A stretch of DNA of 49,827 nucleotides, taken from NCBI GenBank assembly GCA_009783695.1, contig WRCY01000011.1:1-49827 (forward strand), in the 5' to 3' direction. Below, piece after piece: positions 14,934 to 22,803 of the stretch. The stretch comes from Oscillospiraceae bacterium. Its GTDB lineage: Bacteria; Bacillota; Clostridia; Oscillospirales; Ruminococcaceae. Under the pieces are notes generated by a model, which saw nothing but the letters and a program-made list of their open reading frames with translations, was not told where the DNA came from and did no database searches. The position numbers were made by a program, and so were the translations under genes. Numbering within the stretch: the stretch's first letter is position 1; each line of letters begins with the position of its first letter.

Positions 14934-16451
14934 ATGTACAATTTTAAATTATCCGACCTGCTCGTCTATAGCGATATAGTAATTCAATGCCACGACCACC
15001 CCGACGCGGACACAATCAGCTCAGGGTTCGGGGTTTATCACTATTTGAAACGGCAGGGCAAAAACCCGCGTATAATCTACTCCGGTTTCTCGAAAATAAG
15101 CAAGCGCAACATTCAGCTTATGACCGAGTGGCTTAATATCCCCATCGAATACGTAAAACATGCGGACGAGTTCCCCGAGCCCGACCTGCTTATTTGCGTG
15201 GATTGTCAGTACGGGCAGGGAAACGTCACGAAAATCGCGGCGAAAGCAATCGCGGTGATTGACCATCATTTACAGGTAATCGAGAAAGATGAGTTTGATT
15301 TGGGGGTAATCCAGCCGCACCTCGGAAGCTGCGCTACGCTTGTCTGGGACCTGCTGCGGGAGGAATACTTCGACTTTTCTGCGGATAAGGATATACCCGC
15401 TTCACTGTACTACGGGCTGCTGACCGATACGAACGATTTCTCCGAAATCAGCCACCCGCTCGACAAGGATATGCGGGACGAGCTCGAGGTTTACTGTGAC
15501 CGGGGAATTGTAAGGCGGCTCCGACTCTGCAACCTTACCATTGACGAGCTCGAAATTGCGGGCGTCGCGCTGCTTCGGAATTTCAACTGTTTTACCAACC
15601 GCTACGCCCTCTTTAAGTCCGAATTCTGCGACCCGAACATCCTCGGCTTCATCAGCGATATTGCCCTTCAGGTGGACACTGTCGAGCTTTGTGTTGTTTA
15701 CAACCTGCGCGAAGGCGGCGCGCGGCTGTCTGTACGCAGCTGTTCGCGGGAGGTGATGGCTTCGGAATTTGTTGAATACATCACAAAGGACGTCGGCTCC
15801 GGCGGCGGGCACAGGGAAAAGGCGGGCGGCTGGATTCAAAAAGAGGAAACAGACGAGCTCGGCATGAGTATCGATGAATACATGAAAATCAAAACCGCCG
15901 AGTATTTTAACAGCTATGATAAAATCCATGCAGCCGAACATAATATTGATACGTCTGTTATGAAAAAATATGCAAAGAAGCTGATTCCGCGCGGATTTGC
16001 GGTTTCTTCCGACGTTTTTCGGGAGGGGACGCCGCTCCTAATCCGCACGCTCGAGGGCGATACCAACATCTCCTCCTCCTCGGATATTTATCTAATGGCG
16101 GGCATGGAGGGAGAGGTTTATCCTATAAAAGCGGAAAAGTTTGATAAGTTTTACCGCGTCTGCAGCGAAACCACGAGCATTGACTGCGAGTATGAACCGA
16201 TTGTTAAGAACGAACTCACGGGCATGACAAAAGAACTCAAACCGCTCTTGAAATACTGCGTTTCTATTGGCGGTGCTCCGATTTTCGCCCTGCCGCTCAC
16301 CCGCAGCACCAAAGTTTTCACCGAGTGGAACCCGGGCGGCTATATGCACGGTGAGCCCGGCGACTATCTGGCAGTCAGATGTGATGATTTAAACGATGTT
16401 TATATCATCAATAAAAGCGTTTTTGAAAAGACTTACGAAGAAGTAAAATAA
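14934..16451 (+). CDS. DHH-family phosphoesterase with extra C-terminal domain
   Basis: A 505-residue protein. Residues 1 to about 325 are an NrnA-like DHH/DHHA1 phosphoesterase, with CHDHPDADT (residues 19-27), the D-x-C-D region near 90, DHH at 110-112 and GGGH at 290-293. Relatives degrade short oligoribonucleotides or hydrolyse pAp or cyclic dinucleotides. NrnA proteins end near 320-330 residues; here about 175 more residues follow. That extension includes TRSTKVFTEWNPGGYMHGEPGDYLAVR, which resembles the PGDYG domain of unknown function. I see no clear ribosome binding site at the ATG, which fits its very short leader. A strong hairpin terminator follows. The precise substrate is not determined. 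Confidence 0.78.
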   Translation: MYNFKLSDLLVYSDIVIQCHDHPDADTISSGFGVYHYLKRQGKNPRIIYSGFSKISKRNIQLMTEWLNIPIEYVKHADEFPEPDLLICVDCQYGQGNVTKIAAKAIAVIDHHLQVIEKDEFDLGVIQPHLGSCATLVWDLLREEYFDFSADKDIPASLYYGLLTDTNDFSEISHPLDKDMRDELEVYCDRGIVRRLRLCNLTIDELEIAGVALLRNFNCFTNRYALFKSEFCDPNILGFISDIALQVDTVELCVVYNLREGGARLSVRSCSREVMASEFVEYITKDVGSGGGHREKAGGWIQKEETDELGMSIDEYMKIKTAEYFNSYDKIHAAEHNIDTSVMKKYAKKLIPRGFAVSSDVFREGTPLLIRTLEGDTNISSSSDIYLMAGMEGEVYPIKAEKFDKFYRVCSETTSIDCEYEPIVKNELTGMTKELKPLLKYCVSIGGAPIFALPLTRSTKVFTEWNPGGYMHGEPGDYLAVRCDDLNDVYIINKSVFEKTYEEVK

Positions 16452-16490
16452 ATAAAACCCCGGTTGTTAAAGCAACCGGGGTTTTATTTA
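16452..16490. terminator. Bidirectional terminator
   Basis: AAAACCCCGGTTG-TTAAAG-CAACCGGGGTTTT between the convergent DHH and xylanase genes. The xylanase stop codon lies in its right flank. Confidence 0.88.
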
Positions 16491-17399
16491 TACAAGCCCC
16501 GCGACCTTTCGCAGTATGCTTAACGCATCGGCGGTGGTGATATTGCCGCTTAAATTATATCTTGCCCGCTGCTCGCTTGTCAGCTGCGATACTCCCGCGA
16601 TATGCCTGAGTATGCTCGTCGCGTCCGAGGTTGTGAGGTGTTCGCCTATAAGACCGGGTTCGGGCGCCTTGCCGCCCACAGAAAGCGTAAAGCTGTTCAC
16701 CGCCGCGCTTCCAGCGCTGCCCCACGCCTCAACACAAAGCGAAACCTCGTATAAAGCGCCGTCCATGCTGTAGCCGAGCGCCTCCCACTGCCGGAAATGC
16801 TCGGAAACCGAAATGGTTCCGCTTCCCCGCCTTTCGGTGCGGACGCTGTAATATTGCGGGAAAGTGTCCATGTTGCTGAATATGGAGGGCTGATTAACCC
16901 GCTCGTGTGACACGAAAAACTCGTATGTTCCCTCGCCCTCTATGGTGTATGTTCCGATTAAATGTGCCTGCGGGCTCTGTCTGCCTTTCTGGTAAGTGCC
17001 CCAGCTTTCAAAGATGTAATACTCCACAGTGTCGCGAGCAGTCCAGCCGTAAACACAAAGCAGCGAGTTAACATCCGTGCTGTGTACTGCGTCAAACGTG
17101 AGCGATATTTCGCCGATTTGCGTGTGCGGTTTATTTACGGTTGCCGGTTGCCCGAACTTTCTGCCCGCGCGGAAAAGAATATTATTATTCGGGCTGACAT
17201 CCCATGTGCAGGAGAACGCCCCGTTTCCGCTCCAAACCATGGTTCCCGAACCGCCGTCGCGCCAGTATTCAACGTCCCAGCCGTCAATATTTGTGATAGT
17301 ATTGCGTGTAATAGCCGAATCATCAGCGCTCGAAACAAGCGTAAATAATAGCGCTGATGCCAATGCCGCGGTAATTAAGAACGTTAAAATCATTTTCAT
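16488..17399 (-). CDS. Secreted GH11 endo-1,4-beta-xylanase with dockerin-like C-terminus
   Basis: A 303-residue secreted enzyme that cuts xylan. A signal peptide (residues 1-25) is followed by the GH11 beta-jelly-roll. Family motifs are present: WRDGGSGTMVWSGNGAFSCTW, NNILFRAGRKF, VYGWTARDTVEYYIFESWG with the nucleophile Glu126, VRTERRGSGTISVSEHF and CVEAWGSAGSA with the acid/base Glu224. After a short linker, residues 256-303 form a two-helix dockerin-like module (TTSDATSILRHIAGV and TTADALSILRKVAGL). The DxNxDG calcium loops of true dockerins are missing. It lies downstream of another dockerin-like gene and is preceded by a leader-repeat copy. A CBM is absent. Confidence 0.9.
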   Translation of the reverse strand: MKMILTFLITAALASALLFTLVSSADDSAITRNTITNIDGWDVEYWRDGGSGTMVWSGNGAFSCTWDVSPNNNILFRAGRKFGQPATVNKPHTQIGEISLTFDAVHSTDVNSLLCVYGWTARDTVEYYIFESWGTYQKGRQSPQAHLIGTYTIEGEGTYEFFVSHERVNQPSIFSNMDTFPQYYSVRTERRGSGTISVSEHFRQWEALGYSMDGALYEVSLCVEAWGSAGSAAVNSFTLSVGGKAPEPGLIGEHLTTSDATSILRHIAGVSQLTSEQRARYNLSGNITTADALSILRKVAGLV

Positions 17400-17481
17400 A
17401 ATTATTTTCGTTAAGCCCTGTCTTCACAAAAGAGTAATAAAAACAACGTTTTCCCCAATTCAATTTTATTTATTTTCAAAC
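17400..17481 (-). repeat. Dispersed leader repeat, copy before the xylanase gene
   Basis: On the minus strand: GGTTTGAAAATAAATAAAATTGAA, then GGGGAAAACGTTGTTTTTATTA and CTTTTGTGAAGACAGGGCTTAACG. The frame starting at TTG encodes a 22-residue peptide with GKTLFLLLFCEDRA before a TAA stop, close to the peptide of the tandem array at 31.7 kb. Confidence 0.8.
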
Positions 17482-17484
17482 CTA

Positions 17485-18402
17485 TCACATACCTGCCACT
17501 TGACGCAGGATTGCAAGTGCGTCGGCTGTGGTTATGCTGCTGCTTAGATTATATCTTGCGCGCTGCTCGTTTGTCAGCTGCGATACTCCCGCGACATGCC
17601 TGAGAATATTGAGCGCGTCGGTCGTGGTGAGCGGCGCTTCGGGTTGGGGCTCGGGCTCGGGTTCGGGAGGCGGCGGATGAGGCGGCAGGGGGTTAGGAGG
17701 GGGTGTATCTTTCGGGACTGCCGCCAGCACAAATTTACCCAAGCCTCTTAAAGTCGCGGTAATATAGTTGTTTGTGACAGGCAGCGCGTTGCCGTTATTC
17801 GCCGTTATAAATATATTTCTTTCCTGGTTATAGCTGTATGTTTCGCCGATTACAAAATATTCATAATTTCCGCGCATTTCGGCAGGGATTTCGATTAAAA
17901 GATTCAAACTCCCGCCGTGCATATTCTCGATGAAGCCGCGTCCGTCGTCGTTTTCGACAAACAAATCCTCAATGTCAAACCTAAACATCTTCACTATGCC
18001 CTCATCAATTTTCGCTTGCCTGGGCTGCAGCCAGTTGTTAAAATCTGCAATAAATCTCTCGTATTCCTGAAGAGGGGCGCGGTTTGCAGTGCTGCGCATT
18101 TCATTTTCATACTTTATGAAATCGCCCACCTCATCATCAAACTTAACGTCCATTATTATAAAACGCGCTAAGGTGTTTTGAGCTATTTCTATAGTGTTCA
18201 TGCGGTCGCTTAATTCTTCTTCAATAAGCTCAAACTGTGACCGCGTCAGCGTTATTCCGGCTTTTTTTATAATATTGCCGGCAGAATCATCGCCGATTTT
18301 TATCTCCCTTCCGAGGTCAACGTTAGGCAGGGACGCTCCGGCGGGCATTGCGAGCGAGAAAACAAATACTGCTGCGATTAAAAAAGTTAAAAGCTTTTTC
18401 AT
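17485..18402 (-). CDS. Secreted protein of unknown function with dockerin-like C-terminus
   Basis: A 305-residue protein. A signal peptide (MKKLLTFLIAAVFVFSLAMPAGAS) is followed by about 200 residues I cannot assign (for example LTRSQFELIEEELSDRMNTI) and a Pro/Glu-rich linker (PPPNPLPPHPPPPEPEPEPQ). The last 48 residues are a dockerin-like module (TTTDALNILRHVAGVSQLT, TTADALAILRQVAGM) nearly identical to that of the xylanase, again without calcium loops. The linker-plus-module layout suggests it docks to, or is displayed with, the same cell-surface partner as the xylanase. The ATG follows AGGAGGAATTACA. It lies between jag and the xylanase gene. Confidence 0.72.
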   Translation of the reverse strand: MKKLLTFLIAAVFVFSLAMPAGASLPNVDLGREIKIGDDSAGNIIKKAGITLTRSQFELIEEELSDRMNTIEIAQNTLARFIIMDVKFDDEVGDFIKYENEMRSTANRAPLQEYERFIADFNNWLQPRQAKIDEGIVKMFRFDIEDLFVENDDGRGFIENMHGGSLNLLIEIPAEMRGNYEYFVIGETYSYNQERNIFITANNGNALPVTNNYITATLRGLGKFVLAAVPKDTPPPNPLPPHPPPPEPEPEPQPEAPLTTTDALNILRHVAGVSQLTNEQRARYNLSSSITTADALAILRQVAGM

Positions 18403-18414
18403 TGTAATTCCTCC

Positions 18415-19386
18415 TTACAATTCAATTTTACCTACAGATGCGTTTTTTTCAAAGTCCACGGTATCCTGCGAGATTTCTACGGTATCCCTTTTGTATTCGC
18501 GCTCGAACGAGGTTGAAAATCCGCTCGACTGCTTATACGAGCGTCCGGGCCCTACCGGTCTGTCACGGTTTTCCCTGTTGTCGCGGCTGCGGTTGTCGCG
18601 CCTGTTATCACGGTTATTACGACTGTCCCTGTTGTCACGGCTGTCGCGGCTGTCCCTGTCACCTCTGGGTTTTGGAACGTTTGCCGAAATCACAACCTTG
18701 CGGAAGGGCTCCTCGCCTATGGAGCTTGAGAACACACCGCCGATTTCCGCTACCTTGCTGTGAATTATGCGTCTTTCATATGGGTTCATGGGCTCGAGCG
18801 TCACGCGTCTGCCCTGCTTTAGAACCTTGCTTGACGTGCGTGCGGCGAGAGTTTCGAGGGTTTCGCGGCGTTTTTCGCGGTAGCCGTTGCAGTCGACGGA
18901 AATGCGCTTGTACTTTCCTGCGTCGTCGTCCTCTTTATCTTTGCGGTTGTTGGACAGGATTGCAAGATACTGCAGGCTGTCGAGAGTTTCGCCTCTGCGC
19001 CCGATTACGATGCCGAGCTTGTCGCCGACTATATCTAAAATCGCGCTGTCCTCTTTTTCGATTACATTAATATGAAAGCCCTCCGCACCGAGCCCTGTGA
19101 GGATTTTTTCAATGTAAGCGATAATGCGGGAGTAGTCGCCGCTTTGTGCTTGAGCCGAGGCTCCGGCTGAAGCTGCCGCCGTCGTTGACGTAGCTTGAGC
19201 AGACTCCGGTACATCGGCCTCCGCGCTGATGATATAATCGCCTTTAATGCCGCCGAAAATCCCTTTCTTGGGCTGCTCGATTACGCTGAAGTCAACGTCG
19301 AGCTCGTCCACGCCGTGACCGGCAAAAAACTCATAAGCCTGTGCTTTTGCCTCCTCAAGAGATTTACCTTTAAACTGCATTTTCAT
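18415..19386 (-). CDS. jag: RNA-binding protein Jag/KhpB (SpoIIIJ-associated)
   Basis: A 323-residue protein. The Jag_N domain (KSLEEAKAQAYEFFAGHGVD, then PKKGIFGG) is followed by an Ala/Ser-rich linker, a KH-II domain (IVGDKLGIVIGRRGETLDSLQYL, with the GxxG-type loop GRRG) and an R3H domain (LEPMNPYERRIIHSKVAE with R-x3-H-type basic residues). An unusual C-terminal tail of RDSRDNRDSRNN-type repeats (about 50 residues) follows. Jag/KhpB binds RNA with KhpA and affects cell division and wall growth. It sits directly after yidC, the conserved order. The start at 19386 has GGAAGGA upstream; a further upstream ATG would add ten unlikely residues. The RD-rich tail is a likely disordered RNA-binding extension. 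Confidence 0.9.
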   Translation of the reverse strand: MKMQFKGKSLEEAKAQAYEFFAGHGVDELDVDFSVIEQPKKGIFGGIKGDYIISAEADVPESAQATSTTAAASAGASAQAQSGDYSRIIAYIEKILTGLGAEGFHINVIEKEDSAILDIVGDKLGIVIGRRGETLDSLQYLAILSNNRKDKEDDDAGKYKRISVDCNGYREKRRETLETLAARTSSKVLKQGRRVTLEPMNPYERRIIHSKVAEIGGVFSSSIGEEPFRKVVISANVPKPRGDRDSRDSRDNRDSRNNRDNRRDNRSRDNRENRDRPVGPGRSYKQSSGFSTSFEREYKRDTVEISQDTVDFEKNASVGKIEL

Positions 19387-19455
19387 ATTTTTATTAATCC
19401 TTCCCGGCATCTGCATGCCTCAAAAATTCATCTCCCCTGACGGCAGAATTGGTTT

Positions 19456-20823
19456 TTAAATTTCTTCCTTGTTACTGTTCTCTATGTCCGTGGCGGGGGT
19501 TTCTCCGTATTTCTCTGCGTCTGCCTTGCGCGCCGCCTCAAGCTTCTTCTTGAAGAATTCCTCCTGCTCGCGCTTGCTCATCTCGGAAATTTTTGTTTCG
19601 GTAACGGTTTCGTTTCCCTCTTCGTCAACATCGATAACCGTGGCTGTCGCTTCAACTGCGCTGAGCGAGGCCTGAACCCTGTCTCTGGCTTCCTGCCGCA
19701 TCTGCTCGGGAGGCCAGAACTTGAATATAATTATGCTCTGCGCAATCATGAACAGGTTGGAAATCGCCCAGTAAAGCCCTGCGCCCGCCGGGAACTGAAA
19801 CACGATTATAATCGCGAACACCGGCCCTATGAACATCATGCCTTTCATCATGCCCGCATTCGGCATATTCGGCATTGTTTCCTTTTGTATCTTCCGCTGA
19901 ACAAACACCTGCACAACCGAAAAGCCGAAGCACAGAAACGCGATAATCCACAAGCCGTTAAACACCGACAGCTGCGGAACCAATGCAAGATTAATGAAGC
20001 CTAAGAACACTAAATTATCGGCAAGTTTGCTGAGCTTGTCTAAGTCTTCTTTCGGCAGAGGCGCAAAAGCCTCGGGCGAGCGCGAATACTGCGATACGGC
20101 AATCAGCTCCTGCCGTAAGCCCACATAACTCCTGTTGGTGGTCGTGAGCGAGCGTATGACGTTATCGGAAAGGCGGGAGTTGCGCCCGGTAAGCAAATCG
20201 AAATTGTCAAAAACTATTTCGCCGATTTGCTGTCTTTGCGCGTTGGTTATTGTGAGCTCGTTTTCTCTTTCAACCGCCTGATACTCAGCCTGCGGGTTAT
20301 CATCGCTCTTGGCGAAAAAGACGTTTGCATTTTCGCTGCTTCTGCCGAACTGTACAAACAGCTCGCGGTCTGCCTCGCTCGACAGAATAACGGAGGTGAA
20401 GTCGACCTGCTTGCTGAGCTCCACAGTTTCGGCTATTATAACCTTATCGAAGCGCTCCATATGCGTCATCGGCTTGTATACCACGTCAAGAACGCCGAAA
20501 AGAATAATCATCGTAAGAATCATCGGCCCGCAGCCGCCCATCGGGTTGTAGCCCTCTTTTTGCAGCTTCTGCATTTCTTCGCTCATCTTCTGCTGGTTGC
20601 CGCGGTATTTGCGTTGTATTTCCTGTACGCGCGGCGTAAAGAGCTGCGATACAGCCATGTTTTTCTGCTGCTTGAGCGACAGCGGGAAGCTCGCCGCTTT
20701 AACAAGCAGCGTAAACAGAATTACAGCCCAGCCGAAGTCGTTCACTACGATGTATATAAGCCGCATGACCCAGCCCAGCGGCGTGCCGATGAATGAGTAT
20801 ATTAAGTCAAATATGAGATTCAC
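19456..20823 (-). CDS. yidC: Membrane protein insertase YidC/OxaI
   Basis: A 455-residue insertase that places newly made proteins into the membrane, with or without the Sec channel. The core is clear: FGWAVILFTLLVKAASFPLSLKQQK holds the conserved groove Arg/Lys helix, the coiled-coil hairpin is IQRKYRGNQQKMSEEMQKL, and GPVFAIIIVFQFPAGAGLYWAISNL is the last conserved helix pair. Between the second and third conserved helices there is an extra soluble insertion of about 130 residues (roughly 140-270), and a charged C-terminal tail of about 70 residues. The start is GTG with only a weak ribosome binding site. It lies between yidD and jag, as usual. Confidence 0.92.
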   Translation of the reverse strand: MNLIFDLIYSFIGTPLGWVMRLIYIVVNDFGWAVILFTLLVKAASFPLSLKQQKNMAVSQLFTPRVQEIQRKYRGNQQKMSEEMQKLQKEGYNPMGGCGPMILTMIILFGVLDVVYKPMTHMERFDKVIIAETVELSKQVDFTSVILSSEADRELFVQFGRSSENANVFFAKSDDNPQAEYQAVERENELTITNAQRQQIGEIVFDNFDLLTGRNSRLSDNVIRSLTTTNRSYVGLRQELIAVSQYSRSPEAFAPLPKEDLDKLSKLADNLVFLGFINLALVPQLSVFNGLWIIAFLCFGFSVVQVFVQRKIQKETMPNMPNAGMMKGMMFIGPVFAIIIVFQFPAGAGLYWAISNLFMIAQSIIIFKFWPPEQMRQEARDRVQASLSAVEATATVIDVDEEGNETVTETKISEMSKREQEEFFKKKLEAARKADAEKYGETPATDIENSNKEEI

Positions 20824-20863
20824 CTACTTTTTAAAATTCTAAATAATTATCAATTGTACATTG

Positions 20864-21091
20864 TCAATTGTCAATTATTTCGTCAGGAACAGGGTCATCG
20901 CCGCCCTCAGAAAACGGATTACAGCGGACAATGCGTTTAAACGACAAAAAGCCGCCTTTGACAACGCCGAAACGCTCCAACGCAGTGATTGCGTAAACAG
21001 AGCAGCTTGGCGTAAAGCGGCAGGAAGACGGTATTATTTTTGACAGAGTGATTCTGTACAACTTTATAATAGCTATAAATAGATGTTTCAT
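20864..21091 (-). CDS. yidD: Membrane protein insertion efficiency factor YidD
   Basis: A 75-residue protein with the YidD signature: YRITLSKIIPSSCRFTPSCSVYAITALERFGVVKGGFLSFKRIVRCNPF, including the three conserved cysteines. It assists YidC-dependent insertion. It overlaps the end of rnpA by 4 bases (ATGA). The 40-base spacer before yidC holds a small TCAATTGTACATTGTCAATTG-like palindrome cluster. Confidence 0.94.
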   Translation of the reverse strand: MKHLFIAIIKLYRITLSKIIPSSCRFTPSCSVYAITALERFGVVKGGFLSFKRIVRCNPFSEGGDDPVPDEIIDN

Positions 21092-21489
21092 AGTTTCGGT
21101 AATAGCTGTTTTATTAAAAGCCCGTAAATCTGTTTTGAATCAAGTTCGGGTGTCTTGCCTCTCGCCACGAAGATAAAATCGTAGCGCTTGTCTGTCTTCT
21201 CAAGAAAAAGAGGATTTGCAAGGCGGAAAGCTTCCTTGATTATCCGCCTTGCGCGGTTTCTTTTCACCGCGTTGCCGATTTTTTTCGACGCCATGACGCC
21301 GAGGCGTCCGGTCCGCCGTTTGTTCGGCTTATAATAACAGACAAAGGCGTAGGTGACTAAGTTTTGCCCTTTTTTGAACAGATAGTTAAATTCCCTGTTC
21401 TTCCTCACGCTTGCAAAATTTTTTCTAAACGGCGACCGCGAGCCGCGGCTGCCAATGCCGCCGCTTTCCGGCGGGAAATTATCGCTCAT
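21088..21489 (-). CDS. rnpA: Ribonuclease P protein component
   Basis: A 133-residue basic protein that works with the RNase P RNA in trimming tRNA 5' ends. Motifs: FASVRKNREFNYLFKKG, RTGRLGVMASKKIGNAVKRNRARRIIKEAFR (the conserved RNR motif) and YDFIFVARGKTPELD. Most RnpA proteins begin close to the SLRKNREF motif; here about 25 Gly/Ser/Arg-rich residues precede it. Translation from the first ATG is supported by its one-base TAATG overlap with the rpmH stop codon, though a later GTG is possible. Confidence 0.94.
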   Translation of the reverse strand: MSDNFPPESGGIGSRGSRSPFRKNFASVRKNREFNYLFKKGQNLVTYAFVCYYKPNKRRTGRLGVMASKKIGNAVKRNRARRIIKEAFRLANPLFLEKTDKRYDFIFVARGKTPELDSKQIYGLLIKQLLPKL

Positions 21490-21623
21490 TAGTATGAGAG
21501 CGTTTGTCTGCCTCTTGCGCGGCGTTCCGAGAGAATTTTCCTGCCGCTCCTGGTAGCCATTCTTTTTCTGAAGCCGTGCTCTCTCTGCCTCTGACGCTTC
21601 TTAGGCTGATAAGTCCTTTTCAT
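21489..21623 (-). CDS. rpmH: 50S ribosomal protein L34
   Basis: A 44-residue protein: [38 protein letters not shown] and a short end. This is a full-length bacterial L34. The ATG follows GGAGGAGGCG. The stop codon overlaps the rnpA start by one base. It heads the rpmH-rnpA-yidD-yidC-jag cluster. In many Firmicutes dnaA lies immediately on the other side of rpmH; here an MGMT-like gene lies there instead, pointing the same way. Confidence 0.96.
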   Translation of the reverse strand: MKRTYQPKKRQRQREHGFRKRMATRSGRKILSERRARGRQTLSY

Positions 21624-21704
21624 AATTTTCGCCTCCTCCGATAATGAGATTTATGAAGTTATCTGCAGCTCATAAAAACCTTGCGGTTATAGTGCAGCCT
21701 TATT

Positions 21705-21733
21705 ATTATATAATATAATTCCGGCGTTGTCAA
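21705..21733 (-). promoter_or_regulatory. rpmH promoter
   Basis: TTGACA, 17-base spacer, TATAAT on the minus strand: perfect hexamers, as expected for a ribosomal operon. The -35 box overlaps the stop codon of the MGMT-like gene. Confidence 0.88.
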
Positions 21734-22050
21734 GAGGTAAAATGCAAATAATTACAAATTTTCATATCGACCTTGCCGTCCGCGGTAAAAACCACGCCCT
21801 CTTTCTCCAGCATTTCACGCTGAACATCTGCGCCACCGAAAACATAACCCGAAGCGAGCGAGCCGCCCTTAAATACCACGCGGTGACACGGCGTAAGCTC
21901 AGAGTCGTCATTGCGGTGCAGCGTGTACCCGACAATACGCGCGGCGCGTGGTCTGCCTGCCGCGAGCGCAATTTCGCCGTAGGTAGAAACTTTGCCGCGC
22001 GGGATTTTCCGCACAAGTTCAAACACACGCTTTGCAAAATCGTTTGACAT
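21730..22050 (-). CDS. MGMT-family DNA alkyl-transfer protein
   Basis: A 106-residue protein that is only the DNA-binding/active-site domain of O6-methylguanine methyltransferases. KVSTYGEIALAAGRPRAARIVGY holds the helix-turn-helix, and TPCHRVVFKGG holds the PCHR motif with the reactive Cys55. Alkyltransferase-like proteins of this size often have Trp or Ala in place of the Cys, so this one may still transfer an alkyl group. The N-terminal domain of full-length Ada/Ogt is absent. It is preceded by a leader-repeat copy. Its stop codon runs into the rpmH promoter with no terminator between, so read-through into rpmH is possible. Confidence 0.85.
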   Translation of the reverse strand: MSNDFAKRVFELVRKIPRGKVSTYGEIALAAGRPRAARIVGYTLHRNDDSELTPCHRVVFKGGSLASGYVFGGADVQREMLEKEGVVFTADGKVDMKICNYLHFTS

Positions 22051-22110
22051 TTTCTCATTATGCCCTTTCTTGACAAATAACAGAATGAAAGCGCCGTTTT
22101 CTCGCTCCCA
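22051..22110 (-). repeat. Dispersed leader repeat, copy before the MGMT-like gene
   Basis: A diverged copy: GGGAGCGAGAAAACGGCG, CTTTCATT, then TTGTCAAGAAAGGGCATAATGAGAAA and the start codon. The spacing of the AGAAAGGG element to the start is kept. Confidence 0.6.
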
Positions 22111-22158
22111 AAAACATAGGGCCGGGCTTGCGCACGCCCGACCCCGTAAAATATGTTC

Positions 22159-22803
22159 TTACTTAAACAAACCTGCAAAGGCAACGCCTTTTTTGAGGTC
22201 GCCGTAATAGTATACGGAACCTTTCGCGATTGCGCCGAGGAAGTCGTATTTGCCTGCGGCGATTTTCATGATTTCTTCGTAGGAAGTTTCAAAAGTGCCT
22301 GCGCGGTCGTTATAATTGTCCTGCATTACTTCGAGCTTCTTTCCGCCATCGTCTTTAACAGCGATGTAGAAAGTTCCGAGGTCGCGTATGATTACCTGGA
22401 TTCCTATGGGAGCGTCGAAGTTTTTAACATTTGATTTCCCGATTTTCTTCCACACTGCCGTCGTTACGGCATCAAGCGTGGGAGCCGCTTTTCTTCTTCC
22501 GCCCTTTGCGGGAGCTGCTTTTACGGGAGCATTTTTAACAACCGGCTTTTTATCAGATGCTTTTTTTACCGCCGCCTTTGCTGTTGCTTTCTTAGCTGCA
22601 GCTTTAGGGGCTGCCGGCTTTGCAGCGGCTGCTTTGGGGGCAGCTTTAACTGCAGGCTTTTTAACAGCAGGTTTTTTAGCTGCCGCCTTTTTAACTGCGG
22701 GCTTTTTTCCCGCCGGTGCTGCTTTAGCTGCGGGCTTTTCCTCAGCGGGCTTTACGGCTGCCGCCGGTATAACGGTTATGGTGGTCTTTACATCGTCTGC
22801 CAT
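22159..22803 (-). CDS. Histone-H1-like Lys/Ala-rich tail fused to SCP2-like domain
   Basis: A 214-residue protein. Residues 1 to about 105 are a low-complexity Lys/Ala/Pro tail (AAKKPAVKKPAVKAAPKAAA and similar) like eukaryotic H1 or bacterial HctB-type DNA-binding tails. Residues about 110-214 form a folded domain (LGTFYIAVKDDGGKKLEV, TFETSYEEIMKIAAGKYDFLGAIAKGSVYYYGDL) whose pattern resembles the SCP2 sterol-carrier fold. SCP2 domains bind lipids; the tail would bind nucleic acid or another polyanion. That pairing is unusual and the role is unknown. The start at 22803 (MADDVKTT) is preceded by GTGAAAGGAATTTTATAGAC. Confidence 0.68.
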   Translation of the reverse strand: MADDVKTTITVIPAAAVKPAEEKPAAKAAPAGKKPAVKKAAAKKPAVKKPAVKAAPKAAAAKPAAPKAAAKKATAKAAVKKASDKKPVVKNAPVKAAPAKGGRRKAAPTLDAVTTAVWKKIGKSNVKNFDAPIGIQVIIRDLGTFYIAVKDDGGKKLEVMQDNYNDRAGTFETSYEEIMKIAAGKYDFLGAIAKGSVYYYGDLKKGVAFAGLFK

